Below, piece after piece: positions 48,562 through 61,057 of a DNA stretch of 64,000 bases (the stretch's first letter is position 1; each line of letters begins with the position of its first letter). The DNA lies in NCBI GenBank assembly GCA_963383645.1, contig OY726572.1:21792792-21856791 (forward strand). Direction: 5' to 3'. Both the position numbers and the translations under genes were made by a program. The notes under the pieces were generated by a model. It saw only the letters and a list, made by a program, of their open reading frames with translations. It did no database searches and was not told the origin of the DNA. Origin of the DNA: Muscardinus avellanarius (taxonomy: Eukaryota > Chordata > Mammalia > Rodentia > Gliridae).

Positions 48562-48718
48562 TAAGAGCCAGGTATGGCGTTGCACACTTGTAATCCCAGC
48601 ATTTGGGAGGCTGAGACAGGAGGATTGCGGTTTGAGGGCTGCCTCAGCTACTTAGTGAGGCCTCTTAGTGGGGGTTTAGCTCGAAGGTAGAATGCCCCTG
48701 GGTTCTATCCCCTGTACC

Positions 48719-48785
<67 letters not shown>

Positions 48786-49160
48786 AAGAAAGAAAGAGAG
48801 AAAACATGAGCTTGTCTTGCTTTTGAGGAAGGGGAGTGATAGTTTGGAAGAGATTACCGGAATAGGTCACTCCTAAGCAGAGGCTTGAAAGTTGAGGATT
48901 AGTGCAGTTAGCCAGGAGAAAGGATTTTTTCAGAAGAGAGAACAGCTTTTCAACAGATAAAAGAAGGTAATGGATCTGGGCACTGTGGTCCATGACTGTA
49001 ATCCCAATACTTAGAAGACTGAGATAGGAGGATTGCAAACTTGAGGCCAGCCTAGGCAACTTAGCGAGACTCTGTCTCTAAATAAAAAATAAAGGGGCTT
49101 AGAGTTGTAGTTCAGTGGTAAAATGCCTCTGGGTTTGATCCCCACTTACCCCCACCCCAC
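48562..49160 (+). repeat. Forward SINEs and (GA)n
   Basis: Forward copy 48567-48722, (GA)n 48723-48798, about 165 bp unassigned, then a forward copy 48970-49160. Confidence 0.8.
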
Positions 49161-49680
49161 ATACACGGAGAAGTTAATGGGGTAGCAAGTAGTTCTATAT
49201 TACATCCACAGATGATAGGGGGTTTGCGAGAAGATCATTCAGAGAGATTAGCTGGAGCCAGATTATGAAGGACCTTTTCAATAGTATGCTAAGGTGTTAG
49301 AATTTTATCTTGGAAGAGAAAGGTCATTCTGGGAGCTTCATGAAGGATGGATTTGGAAGGGTGCTGGGAACTTAAGAGAGACATGAAGAACGATATACCA
49401 GAAGTTTCATAGGAAGTTTATCGGAACAATATGATGGTTACAATATACTGGAAGTTTATAGGAAACAATACCTAGAGAATATACATGAGGATTGGAGGGG
49501 AGAGTTAAGAAAACAGCCTGGCTATGGATTTCTGGCTTTGGGAAACATAAATGTTGCAATCATTCACTGAACTGGGAATTTCTGTCTGAGGAGCAACATT
49601 TGAAACAAATGGATTTGGGCCTCAAATGAAGAGCTGGTTTGAAATACAGAATTGAGAATCATCAGCTATAAAAAATAATT
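49161..49680. other. Intronic sequence, possible old repeat
   Basis: 49,240-49,340 (gccagattatgaaggacctt...) resembles the relic near 17,040. A short duplication (atactggaagtttataggaa and similar) lies near 49,395-49,470. Confidence 0.4.
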
Positions 49681-49681
49681 G

Positions 49682-49876
49682 GAACTAGGCGTGGTGGTGC
49701 ACGCTTGTAATCCCAGTGCTAGGGAGGCTGAGACAGGAGGATCGCACAGGTTTGAAGCCAGCCTCAGCTAGTGAGTGAGGCTCTCAGCAACGTAGTGAGA
49801 CCCTGTTTCCAAATAAAGTATAAAATAGGTCTGGGAGAATAGCCCGGAGGTAGAAAAGCCCCTGGATTCCACCCTC

Positions 49877-49918
<42 letters not shown>
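49682..49918 (+). repeat. Forward SINE with (CA)n tail
   Basis: Copy 49682-49880, then (CA)n to 49917. Confidence 0.85.
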
Positions 49919-49919
<1 letters not shown>

Positions 49920-49954
49920 AAACATGAAATTTTCCTCTAGGGAAGGTATTTAAA

Positions 49955-50110
49955 GTAATGTTTCCCTATGTGCACCTTGTTTTACCTAGGGATAATTGTT
50001 AAATATAAAGACGAGTGGGCTCTCATCCATTAATCAGAATCCAAATTAATGGGATTAGGACATGGCAATCTTTATATTTAACTGGCATCCTCGCAGATTG
50101 TGAAGTTAAA
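49955..50110 (+). mobile_element. MER5-like relic
   Basis: Diverged sequence (taatcagaatccaaattaatg, atctttatatttaactggcatcc) in the order of a MER5-type hAT element. Confidence 0.45.
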
Positions 50111-50300
50111 GAACCAGTGGGGAGAAGAGAAGCTAGAACAGTAAAGGATGAAACTCTGGAGAACATCGGAGTTTAAAGGTTAGGAAGAATGAAAGAAGTC
50201 TGCAAAGGATACTGAATTGAACTAAAATACTTTTTAAAATGAGATCTAAATATTTGCACCTAGAAGGGTGAACTAGAGGCTCTTAAGAATTCTCGTAGTT

Positions 50301-50388
50301 GGGGCTGGGGATGTGGCTCAGTGGTAGAGTGCCTAGCATGCACAAGGCCCTGAGTGTGATCCCCAGCACCAAAAAGAAAGCAAAAATT
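50301..50388 (+). repeat. ID element
   Basis: Well-preserved ID: ggggctggggatgtggctca, gtggtagagtgcc, agcatgcacaaggccctgag, gatccccagcacc, A-rich tail. Confidence 0.9.
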
Positions 50389-50925
50389 CTTGTAGGTCAG
50401 AAAAGAGTTGGAAATAGGCTTAACTTTTTTATCTTTGTGATCAGAACCTGAGATTCGCCACACTGGTGATAAATTATAAAATCACTGTAATATGAGAGCC
50501 ATTGTATCATAACAAAGCCTTTTCTTGTTATATTTATGGGAAGGGAAGTTTTGAGATTAATCTGGATTTCGGTAAGTAATCGAATTTCCTGAGTTGTTAG
50601 GTAGACAGTATAAAATACTTGAGAACTGTTTTTGTTCAGTCCTTTTTAATAACAAAAGACAGACCTGGTGGGGGGAGGGATGGATTCCCTAACCATCTTA
50701 ACTTAATCTCCAGTATATTAGTCATGATGATCATATGAAGTATGGATTTTTTGCTGCATTTCTGTTTATTCATTAGAGGGGATATGCATATTTCTGAGTC
50801 TTACACTGATAATAAACTATTATACAGAGAGTTTCCTAAGAGGAATCACGCGGGGACTTGGCTGTTAATGGCCTCTTGGTACTATTAAGTCTTCCTCTGT
50901 TCTTTCCCTCCCTTTCTTCCTTCCT
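50389..50925. other. Unassigned intronic sequence
   Basis: AT-rich, nothing recognised. Confidence 0.4.
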
Positions 50926-51358
50926 TCCACTGGAAATTGAACCCAGAAGCATTCTACCTTTGAACTACACCCCAGACGTTCTACCTCTGAGCTACAACAC
51001 CAGCCCTATTTTATTTTTTATTTGGAAACAGGGTCTCGCTAAGTTGTGGTGAGCCTCACTGGATTGCTGAGGCTGGCTTCAAACCTGTGATCCTCCCGTC
51101 TCAGCCTCCCAAGTACTGAGATTACAGGTGTGTGCCAGCACACTCAGCTTAGATTTTTTTAAAAATTAAAAAAGGGGCTGGGAATGTAGCTCAGTAGTAA
51201 AGCACTTTTCTTGCATGGGTGAGGCCCTGGCTTCAAGTCTCCAGTACCGTACATACACATAAAAAATCAACTGAACAGAACTGTGGATTGTAGTTCAGTG
51301 ATGGAGTGCTTGCTTGGCCCAGGGTTCTATCCCTAGCCCTAAAAAAAAAAAAAAAAAG
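50926..51358. repeat. Reverse SINE and two forward ID elements
   Basis: Reverse copy 50926-51150 with a duplicated right-arm piece; forward IDs 51175-51262 and 51278-51358. Confidence 0.8.
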
Positions 51359-51374
51359 GATCAGTTGAACATAT

Positions 51375-53880
51375 TCATGTGTAGGTCTTTTTTCTATTAC
51401 AGAATAGTCCTATTCTGTTGATGTTTAGAGTAAGTCTAGAAATTAGGGCGAGTTCTCTATCTTTGGTGTTCTTTTACAAAACTGTTTCAGCTATTCTAGC
51501 TTCTTTGCATTTTTATATAAATTACAGAATTAGGTTGCCAGTATCTATAAAAGGAAACATACCGAGTATTGATTGGTGTTATATAATCTCTAGATACATT
51601 TGAGGAGAAATGCCATGATAACGATGTTGAGGTTTCTTATTTATGAGCCTACTATATTTTTCCATTTATTTTGGTTGTCTTAAATTCTCTTAGCAATGTG
51701 CTGTAATTTTTATAGCCAAAGTCTTGGATGTCTTTTGTTACCCGAGTTGTTCCTAGATACTTGAAGTTATTGTAAATGGAATCATTTTTATAATGTTATT
51801 TTCTAGTTGCTTATTGCTAATAAGAATATAATTGATTTTATACCTAATCTTGTATCCTACCACTGGCTAAATTCATTTATTAGCCCTAGTAATTGTTTTG
51901 TAGATGCTGGCATTTTTCTTTGTAAAAGATCGTATAATTTGCAAGTATGAATAGTTTTACTTTTTCTCCTTCCTTCCTTCCTTCTTATTGCATTGGTATT
52001 TAACATGAAAATGTGTGAGCCTGGGGTTTTCTTTTGAGGGAAGGATTTGATAATTTCAATTTCTTTACTAGATACAAGATTTTTTTTGTGTGTGTGATAC
52101 TGGGGATTGAACCCAGAGGCATTGTACCTCTCTGATCTACACCCTAAGCCCATTTTTTTGATTCTTCATTTTGAAACAGGGTCTTACTAAGTTGCAGAGG
52201 GCCTCATTAAGTAGCTGAAGCTGGCAACAAACCTGCAGTCCTCCTGTCTCAAGTCTCCCAAGTACTGGGATTACAAGTGTGCGCCACCATGCCCAGCCAG
52301 ATTTCCAGTTTCTTTCTTGTGTCACTTTTGATAGTTGTATTTAAAAAAAAATTAGTTTAATTTATTACTTTATTGGCATAAAGTTATTCAAAGTGTTCTC
52401 ATATTATTTTAATGTTCATATGACATGTAATAATTTCCCTCATTTCATTTTTTTTAGTACTGGGGATTAAACTATACTGAATTATATCTCTATCTCTAGC
52501 CCCCCCGCCCCCTTGGTACTGGGGATTGATCCCAGGGGCATTCTACCTTTGAGCTACATCCCCAGCTCCATTTCATATTTTATTTTGAAACAGGGTCTCA
52601 TGAAGTTGCAGAGGGCTTCGCTAAGTTGCTGGCCTCAAATCTGTGATCCTACTGTCTCAGTCTCCCAAGTACTGGAATTACAAGCGTGCGCCACTGTGCC
52701 TTGAGGATTTTTTGTTTTTTTTTTGATAGTTAGCTACTATTGATTTCTATTTTGATTCTGATGTAGTCAAAGAATATACTGCTATTTTCATCCTTTAATA
52801 AGAGTTTAAAATTTATGGTGTAGTATCTGATCTTTCTTGGTGAAAGAAATACACGCTTGAAAAGAATGTATATCTGTCACCAGCAACCAAGCCAGGGAGC
52901 CTACCTGGATTCTACCTGGCTGGATTTGGCTGTCCATCCATATAGAAAACAAGCAAACAATGTAAAAAGGAAAATGAATTTGATATAGTTAGATCCAACT
53001 GGGAGAAGCAGGAACCCTGGTTCCTGGATCCCTGGTTTGGCCGCCACTAACATTTCCAAGTATTGTTCTATAAATGTTAATAACTTGACAAGGTATCTGA
53101 TAGTGTAGTTCAGCTTAATTATGTGTACTTAATTTTTGTCTATTTATTAGTTGGTGAGAGAGGAAAATCATAAAATTCTCTAAGATTGCAGAATATCTAT
53201 TTTCCCTTGCAGTCCTGTCAGTTTTTGCTTTGAGCACTTTGAGGTCCTGTTATTAGGCACATACAATGGGTAGTTATGTCTTTCTGATAATTGGATATTT
53301 TTATCACTATAAATTATCTCTTTTTATCTCTGGAAAAATACTCTTGAAGTCTCTGGAAAAAATACTCTTGAAGTCTGTTTTATCTGAAATTAAAATAGCT
53401 ACTGTAGTTGGGCATGGTGGTACACGCTTGTAATCTCAGTACTTCGGAGGCTAAGACAGGAGGATCACAGGTTTGCAGCCAGCCTTGGCTACTTAGTGAG
53501 ACCCTGTTTTAAAATAAAAAATAAAAACATAGGTCAGGGGTTGTGGCTTGGAGGTAGAATTCTCCTGGGTTCAATCCCCAGTGCCAGGAAAAAAAAAAAA
53601 AAAAAAAAGAAAACAAAACACTCCAGCCTTCTTAGGTTTGCTGATTACATGGTATTTTTTTTTTCATCCATATTCTTTCACTCTCTACATATTATTTATG
53701 TACATGTGTTTAGTGGGTACGTCTTATAAGTAGTATATACTAGTAAGGTATTACCTTTTCATTGACTTTCAATTTCTGACTTTTAACTGTAGTGTTTAGA
53801 CCATAAACATTTAAATTAACATTGATATGGTTGGATTTAGGTTAACCCTAAACAAGAGGGTAAATGAATAAAACAATGCT
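51375..53880 (-). mobile_element. Antisense L1 with SINE insertions
   Basis: On the + strand the sequence follows the reverse complement of L1 ORF2 for about 2.5 kb (aaactgtttcagctattctag at 51479, tttgttacccgagttgttcc, tgtatcctaccactggctaa, tgttctataaatgttaataa, tgtcagtttttgctttgagc, ttttatctgaaattaaaata). It is interrupted by reverse SINEs (52085-52300, 52455-52705), a forward SINE (53404-53600) and an unrelated block (52,878-53,050). It is oriented against ZNF512. Confidence 0.85.
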
Positions 53881-53924
53881 TATTGTTTCTTCTCTGTTCC
53901 TCTGTTTTTCTTTTGTATTATTTA

Positions 53925-54570
53925 TTCATTTATTTATTTATTTATTTATTTATTTATTTTTGTGGTACTAGGGATGGAACCCAGGGGCATACTACCTCTG
54001 AGCTACACCCCCAGACCTATTTTTATTCTTTATTTTGAAATGGTCTCACTAAATTGTGGAGGTCCTCACTAAGTAGCTGAGGCTGTCCGCGAACCTCGAT
54101 CTTCTGGTCTCAGCCTCCTGAATGCTGGGATTACAAGTGTGTGCTACCATGCCTGGCCTTTTGTATTATTTAAATGCTGACTCTCTTTTGGTACTAGGGA
54201 TTAAATGAAGGGCATTCTATCTCTGAGCTACATTCCCAGCCTTATTTTATTTTGAAAGAGTCTTAGTTGCTGAGGCTAACCTTGAACCTTCAATCCTCTG
54301 GTCTCAGCCTCTCAAGGACTAAGATTATAGGCATGTGCTACTATACTCCTCCGTTTATTTGTATTTTTTTATTTTTTTATTTTTTGGTGGTACTGGGAAC
54401 GGAACCCAGGGGCCTTCTACCTCCGGGCTACACTCCCAGACCTATTTTATATTTTATTTGGAAACAGGGTCTCTTAAGCCAGCTGAGGCTGGCTTTGAAC
54501 CTGCACGATTCTCCTGTCTCAGCCTCCCAAGCGCGGGGAATACAAGTGTGCGCCACCACGCCCGGCTTAT
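53925..54570 (-). repeat. (ATTT)n and three reverse SINEs
   Basis: (ATTT)n 53927-53958; copies 53960-54155, 54190-54345 and 54385-54567. Confidence 0.8.
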
Positions 54571-54631
54571 ACTCCTCCATTTAGATGCAGGCGCTAAGTT
54601 CTGTCTTACTTTCTGAGGGTATCAGTTAAAA

Positions 54632-54839
54632 AGCTCAATTTAGGATGTGGTGGCACATGCTTATAATCTGAGCATTTGATGAGGCTGAGACAGGAGGATC
54701 ATGGTTCATGGACAGCTTCAGCTACTTAGTGAAGTCCTTTGCAACTCAGTGAGATCCTGTTTCAAAATGAAGAATAAAAAATTGGACTGGTGGTGTAGCT
54801 CGGAGGTCAAATGCCCCTGGGTTCCATCCCAAGTATCAT

Positions 54840-54890
<51 letters not shown>

Positions 54891-55480
54891 CCCTCTATTG
54901 GGCTAGGCATGGTGGTGAACACTTGCACACTTGTAATCCCAGTACTTGGGAGGTTGAGACGAGTACAGCAGGTTTGTGGCCAGCCTAAGCTACTTAGGCC
55001 CTCTGCGACTTAGTGAAACCCTGTTTTAAACTAAAGAATAAAAAATAGGGCTGAGGTGTAACTCTAAGGTAGAAGGCCCCCTGGGTCTCATTCGAAACAA
55101 AACAAAACAAAAAGCACCTCACTTTGTTCATCCTTGCTTTGCTGGTAAAGGAGGTTGTCCCATACATGAATAGCCCAGGGGCTAGTTTCAGACTTCTTTG
55201 GGTGTTTCAAACCTTGTTGCAGTTCTCTAATTTTTTGCTACATTGGTTTGGGTCATTTTGTTCCAATCTTATTTCAGTTTTCAATATCTTTATGCTAGGG
55301 TGGGGCATGGTGGCTCACACTTGTAATCCCAGCATTCTGGAAGTGGAGACTGGATGATCGCGGTTTTTGGATAGCCTCAGCTACTTAGTGAGGCCCTTCG
55401 TGACTCAGTGAGACCCCGTTTCAAAAAATAAAAAGACTAAAAGATAGGGTTGGGGGTATAGCTCGGAGGTACAGTATGCT
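54632..55480 (+). repeat. Three forward SINEs with (AAC)n
   Basis: Copies 54632-54840, 54901-55095 and 55300-55475. (AAC)n at 54842-54890 separates the first two. Confidence 0.8.
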
Positions 55481-56475
55481 AAGCCAATTTGGATATGTCC
55501 CTCACACACAGCATATACACTGATCAGGTGGCCAGAATGGTGTGGTTTCTATTGGAATTCAGCTGCTCATGCTGCCATGCAAGCAGGGCCTACTTGTTGC
55601 AGAGCCATGGAACACAACTGGGAAGCTCTCGCCTCGGGGGTCGCTGGTCCAGTTTTTACTCCCCTGCATCCTCTACGTGCTTTTGTTGAATCTATATTGT
55701 CCCCGTGTCCCAGTACAAAACTTAAATCGAGCGACAAATATATCATTTGTGGTAACTTTAAAATAGAATTTGGATGCTTATTATGTTTGGAGAATTGAAA
55801 ACTTGGGATTTAGTGGGCCAATATCAGAGTCAAATTTATCATTGTAATGAGCAGGAGGGATGCGCTGAGAGGGCACACGATACCACACCAGAAATACGAC
55901 TTCCCCGAGTTGAATTTGTAACATGGAACCTCACGTTCAGAGAGCTAAAAATTGTTCTTCCCTACTCACAGAATACTGAAATCATCAGTCTCTTTTATGT
56001 CTCCATGCCCATTTCTAGCTCCTTCCTCCCAGAGGGAACAATGTAAATGTGTGATGTTTGTCTTTAAATAATTTATGAATCCTTTAAAACTTAGTAGAGG
56101 TTCTTGTATATGTATTAGTTTTAAATTTACTGAAATGTCATTGTACTGGAGATTATGTTCTGAATGTTTTGCATTCAGCAGTATGCCTTTAGTTGAGTTC
56201 ATGTCTCTGTGGAATTGCTGTGTTGCATCTGACAACTACATAGTATTCCATAGCACGTGGATCGGCAGCTGTTTATGTTTATAGTATTCCAAATTTCAGT
56301 TATATATATTCTTCATATTCTGTATCATAACTATATAGTATTTCCTATTATATCGATAGGCAGCTATCACATTTTATTTATATATTTCCTGGGATGATTA
56401 CTCCCTGCTGTCACAGATGTTTATATGTGGTTTTTGTCAGCTATACCTCTACAGTGTTATTTTCTTTTTGTTTTT
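55481..56475. other. Intronic sequence, partly L1-like
   Basis: 55,481-55,955 is unassigned, without a convincing exon. 55,960-56,340 has the feel of an old L1 or similar 3' region (catagtattccatagcacgtgg). Confidence 0.4.
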
Positions 56476-56479
56476 GGTT

Positions 56480-57019
56480 TTTTTTTTGGTGGTACTTAGG
56501 GTGGAACCCAGGGGTTTCTACCTCCGGGCTATACTCCCAGACCTATTTTATATTTATTTGGAAACAGGGTGTCACTAAATTGCTGAGAGCCTCACTAAGT
56601 AGCAGAGGCTGGCTCTGAACCTGCGCAATCCTCCTGTCTCCGTCTCCCAAGCGCGGGGATGACAAGCGTGCGCCCCACGCCCGGCTACAGTGTTATTTTG
56701 AATCTTCCCACTTATCATCTCTATTCCTTTGGGTGGTTTTTTTTTTTTTTTTTTTTTGCCCTACTGGGGATGGAACCTAGGGGCATTCCACCTCCGGGCT
56801 ATACCCCCTGCCCTATTTTATAATTTATTTGGAAACAGGGTCTCACTAAGTTGCTGAGAGCCTCACTAAGTAGCTGAGGCTGGCTTCGAACCTGTGTGAT
56901 CCTCCTGCCTCAGCTTCCCAAGCGCTGGGATGAGACCCTGTTTCCAAAGAAAATATAAAATAGGTCTGGGAGTATAGCCCGGAGGTAGAAAGCCTCTGGG
57001 TTCCACCCCAAGTACCACC

Positions 57020-57058
<39 letters not shown>

Positions 57059-57300
57059 TGTATATGTATACATACATACATACATACATATATATATACA
57101 ATCATATATTTAGTGTGGTACTAGGGATTAAACACAGGGGCATTCTACCTCTGAGCCACATCCCCAACCCTTTTTTAAATTTTGAAACAGGGTCTCACTA
57201 AATTACCATTGCTGGCCTCAAACCTATGATCCTCCTATCTCAGCCTCCCAAGTACTGGGATTATAGTCATACAGCCATGACTATGTCCAGCTCATACAGA
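56480..57300. repeat. SINE cluster with abutting inverted pair
   Basis: Reverse copies 56484-56690 and 56757-56932. The latter joins a 5'-truncated forward copy (56933-57027) with no gap, followed by (TA)n/(TACA)n to 57100 and a reverse copy 57112-57295. Confidence 0.8.
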
Positions 57301-58057
57301 TGTTTTACTGGAATAGGGAGGCCCTATGGATCCTTGGACCACATTTGAGAACTGCTACACTACTGAATCTTGATTTAGTCACCTAGAAGAATGTCTGATA
57401 TTTGGTAGTCACTCAGTAACACATACTCAGTAGACATGCTGACTAGTCTTAGATTTAGAAATCTACATCTAGCTGTTAAACAGGATTCTCTGGCCACCTT
57501 AACTCAGATAAGATAACATCCTTTCCTTATCTATGGAAGCTAAATAATCTTACTGCCTGAGTAAGACAGGGCAGCCCTGACCTTATGATTCAGAGAAGAA
57601 GCATAAGAAGAGGGAAGATGGTTCAGATTAGTGTCTACAGAGTATTCTTTTTCTCTCTGTTCTCAGGGATATCTTCTAGTTACTGTCCCAGAGGAGGCTT
57701 GGACATAATTGGTTACGAACCCAGGGGACTCTGAAGTGTCACAGAATGCCCTATACTTTGCCTACTTTCTTTTCTTAGATAAATATAGGAAAGAATGCCT
57801 TTCTGGGCAACAAAGTGACCCTTTATGTGGATTTCTTACTTTTTCTGATTACAGTGAAGTATAGTAATAATCATATATGCTGTGTTAGATTGATCGTTGT
57901 AATTTTAGGAGATGACAACCTACATTCTGCTCTTTAAAAATCAGCCTTACTTTATTGCATAAGTAACCAATGTAATTATCTTCTTATGATATAAAAAGAT
58001 TAATGGGAATTTTGCTCCAGACCTTCCTCTGTGGTACATATCTTTGTGTTGTGTCAG
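57301..58057 (+). other. ZNF512 intron 2, end
   Basis: SINE-free. 57,300-57,365 ends in ccacatttgagaactgctac, a MER5-type terminus. The rest is unassigned. Confidence 0.45.
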
Positions 58058-58245
58058 TAGCAGGACTCAGTGTTCCATAAAGGATAATAGTTTCCAGTAC
58101 ACTATCCCTCACGATGACTCCTTAAGTGGCTCGTCATCTGCCTCTTCATGTGAACCAGCGAGTGATTTTCCAGCATCCTTTCGAAAATCTCCCTACTGGA
58201 TGAAAATGAGGAGGATCAAGCCAGCTGGGACTTCACGCGTTGAAG
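58058..58245 (+). CDS. ZNF512: ZNF512 coding exon 3
   Basis: After gtgtcag, the first T completes Asn from exon 2; then [20 protein letters not shown], a Ser-rich stretch and [17 protein letters not shown]. It ends with G of a split Gly at the donor GTATCA. This is the N-terminal, finger-free, Ser-rich and basic part of ZNF512. Confidence 0.95.
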
Positions 58246-58410
58246 GTATCAGTGTCTTATTCCAAAGACAGAGCATACTCTGAAGTTATTTTTTAAGATA
58301 GTTGGTGTAAGTGGTTATCTTAAAGTATTAAATGCCACATTTGTGTTTCTCATTAGTGATTAAACAAATCTTAAGATGCTAGGTTATCACATACTGTTGG
58401 CTTCATGAAC

Positions 58411-58413
58411 TAA

Positions 58414-58458
<45 letters not shown>
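58411..58458. repeat. (CT)n microsatellite
   Basis: About 23 CT units in intron 3. The surrounding 58,246-58,965 holds no other recognised feature. Confidence 0.95.
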
Positions 58459-58462
<4 letters not shown>

Positions 58463-58965
58463 ATAGAGTGAAATTCCGCTCATCTTTCTCCTCTAGGTTA
58501 AACTTAGAATCAGCCTTCCTCTGCATGGGAGTTAAATTTCTTTTTATTTGCTCCTTTTTTGAGAATGTAGGGGCTGGAGAAAGTGTTATTTGGGTAGTAC
58601 ATTCTAGAGGGGTCATAATCTCAAGGGTTCTTGGTAGCCCTCTATCCTGAGCACTTCTGCCTCAGTGATATCCTCAAGTCAAGAGCGAGCAAGGCCTGCC
58701 AAAGGGCCTCCCGAGGGCCCTTATTATTCTCAGGGAAGAAAGGATGATTCCAGAGGAGAACAAAGAAAAGGAAGGGGGAGGTTCAGTCAGTTAACGAGAA
58801 GCTACATCACCTTTCCCGCAAAGGTCACAAACACTTCTGTGAGGCCTGCATTTGCGAGTCACCTTTTCCCTTCGCATTCTTGTGGATTATGTCTTGCGGA
58901 AGGCCTAGAGTTCATTTACAGACTGTGCTGTGTTTGTTTTTGTATGGTGTGGTATGATACGCCAG

Positions 58966-59061
58966 GGTCTGGTGGAATAGCAACCAAGGGGAAAAGGAAA
59001 CCCAGGCAGGAAGAAGATGAAGACTACGGAGAATTTCCTCAGAAGAAGCACAAGCTCTATG
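58966..59061 (+). CDS. ZNF512: ZNF512 coding exon 4
   Basis: Acceptor tgatacgccag; GG completes Gly, then SGGIATKGKRKPRQEEDED and EFPQKKHKLY, with a final G at donor GTAAGG. It contains two basic clusters typical of nuclear localisation signals. The acceptor has a weak pyrimidine tract, so skipping of this in-frame 96-nt exon is plausible. Confidence 0.93.
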
Positions 59062-59356
59062 GTAAGGGGTTAGCAACTTTTGCTTAGTGAAGGGCCTTGT
59101 TCTTTGAGGATAAAAGGGAGAGAGACTTTGATTTGGGCTCTTACTGGCTCTGGAGCTTTAATTTGGGGGTGGGGAAGGCCCCCTTCTTGCCTCATTTTAC
59201 TTCTCCATTCTCACCACTTACAGGAGTCATCAGTGGAGAGAGTGGATGTAGGGTGTTGAGAGGGGGAGGGAAGGATTTGGGTGCTAAATAGGGTTAGTAA
59301 AGGTGACATGTTGGGTGACATGTTAGTAAAGGTGACAAGTTTCTATCTTGTATCAG

Positions 59357-59440
59357 GGAGGAAGCAACGGCCTAAAACCCAGCCTAATCCCAAAGCCCAG
59401 GCACGTCGTATTCGGAAGGAACCTCCAGTTTATGCAGCAG
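59357..59440 (+). CDS. ZNF512: ZNF512 coding exon 5
   Basis: Acceptor cttgtatcag; GG completes Gly, then [20 protein letters not shown] and EPPVYAA, with a final G at donor GTATGC. Very basic, 84 nt, symmetric phase with exon 4. Confidence 0.95.
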
Positions 59441-59547
59441 GTATGCTTTCTTTTGGGCGCTTTGTGGGGTATGGTTCTCATATATTGGTTTGTCGTTGTC
59501 CTCTGTGAGGAGTCATGTCCTAAAGTTGTGTGTGTTTGTGTGTGTAT

Positions 59548-59755
59548 GTGTGTGTTACTGGGGATTGAACCCAGGAATGTTCTACCTCTTAGCTACAGCC
59601 CTAGTCCTATTTTATTTTGTGTTTTCCAACAGGGTCTCACCAAGTTGCTGAGGGTCTTACTAAATTGCTCAGGCTGGCCTCAAACCTGAGCTCTTCCTGT
59701 CTCAGCCTCCCAAGTACTGAGATTACAGGCATGTGCCACCACAACTGGCCTCAAA
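59548..59755 (-). repeat. Reverse B1+ID SINE
   Basis: (GT)n-like lead at 59527-59555 and a reverse copy to 59752, in intron 5. Confidence 0.8.
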
Positions 59756-59955
59756 TAGTTTTTATCATGGGAAAATGAAGAGTTTCAGAAACTCCACATC
59801 ATATGGAAAAAATAAAAGCTGTACACAGCAAGAATCTCTTCTTCGTTGTCTACCAGGAAAGGGAAAAGCCATTTTATGACACTTTTTCTAAACCATGGGA
59901 TTTTGTTTTTTGTGTCTGGAGAATATTACAGAGTGTCACTTTCTCTCTTTTGTAG

Positions 59956-60080
59956 GCAGTTTGGAGGAACAGTGGTACTTAGAAATCGTGGAAAAAGGCA
60001 GTGTTTCCTGTCCTACTTGCCAGGCAGTGGGGAGGAAGACCATAGAGGGGTTAAAGAAACATATGGAAAACTGCAAACAG
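59956..60080 (+). CDS. ZNF512: ZNF512 coding exon 6, atypical zinc finger
   Basis: Acceptor ctctcttttgtag; reads [20 protein letters not shown] then [21 protein letters not shown]. The finger is C-x2-C-x13-H-x3-C, a C2HC variant. It ends in phase 0 at donor GTTAGA. Confidence 0.95.
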
Positions 60081-60167
60081 GTTAGATAATTTTGTGGAAT
60101 TTCCTGTTAGAATTGTTTAATCAAAATTTTAGACCTCAGTGCTATGTTTGATATGCTGACTACATGG

Positions 60168-60410
60168 ATTAGAGGCAGTGTTGTGTGGTAGAGAAAACGT
60201 GGGCTTTTGCACCTGACAGACCCGGGCTCGAATAATCCTCACTTAGCTACATACTAGTTGTGGCATTGACTTTTTACCTGTAGACCTTGGTTTTCTCATT
60301 TGTAAAATGGAGAACAGAATAGTAACGACTGTGGGTAATCCATGTGAGGATGAGAAAGAAGGGACGCATGCGGAGGGCCTCGCTCAATGTGCGGCAGTCA
60401 GAGGCCTTCT
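60168..60410 (+). repeat. MIR element
   Basis: Near full-length old SINE: gtgtggtagagaaaacgtgg, acagacccgggctcgaat, cttagctacatactagttgt, tctcatttgtaaaatggaga, followed by a diverged 3' end. It lies in intron 6. Confidence 0.85.
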
Positions 60411-60456
60411 CCTCCTCTGTTTAGGAGCCTGGCATTGAGTGCTGTTTTTCCTTTAG

Positions 60457-60543
60457 GAAATGTTTACTTGTCATCATTGTGGGAAACAGCTTCGTTCGCT
60501 GGCAGGGATGAAGTATCACGTCATGGCGAATCATAATAGTTTG
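60457..60543 (+). CDS. ZNF512: ZNF512 coding exon 7, C2H2 finger
   Basis: Acceptor gtttttcctttag; 29 codons [29 protein letters not shown] split across one C-x2-C-x12-H-x4-H finger. Phase 0 at both ends; donor GTAAGA. Confidence 0.96.
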
Positions 60544-60958
60544 GTAAGAGTGTCCTCGGTGCTCTGTGAGCTCCTGTGATGTCTAGATCTCTTTTATTTA
60601 GGTGAGCGCACATATCTCGGTGCAGATGGCTGGGGCTCAGGGACCTTACCTTATGGGGTGTGAGTAAGAAGACCCTTTAATTCACGAATTACGCAGTGAA
60701 GCCTTTGAGGCAGACCGTAGGTATTTGTGTATTTGGTTGTACCCAAGGGCTCATATCCTGGGAGGAAGAGGCTCAGAACTCTTTCGTCCACTCTGTTCAC
60801 TTCCTCCGCCTATCCAAGAGAAGATAGAGAAGGTCAGAACTTAGACTTCATGGCATCAACTTAGCTACTAGTCGGATTCTTGATTCTGTGTGATTTTTTT
60901 TCTTCTGTATCTGTCTTTTTCATGAACCAACTGCTTTTTGCGTCTATTGATTTTTTAG

Positions 60959-61057
60959 CCCATTTTGAAGACCGGAGATGAAATAGATGAGCCGAGTGAG
61001 AGGGAACGGCTTCGAACAGTTCTCAAGCGGCTGGGAAAGCTCAGGTGCATGCGCGAG
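60959..61057 (+). CDS. ZNF512: ZNF512 coding exon 8
   Basis: Acceptor ttgattttttag; 33 codons beginning [20 protein letters not shown] and ending LGKLRCMRE, where the Cys starts the next finger. Donor GTAAGA, phase 0. Confidence 0.96.

Noticed and set aside
55481..55955. A processed pseudogene or extra ZNF512 exon
   Set aside because: Several short overlapping frames exist, but there is no recognisable protein, no good splice pair, and it does not fit between ZNF512 exons 2 and 3, whose phases already join.
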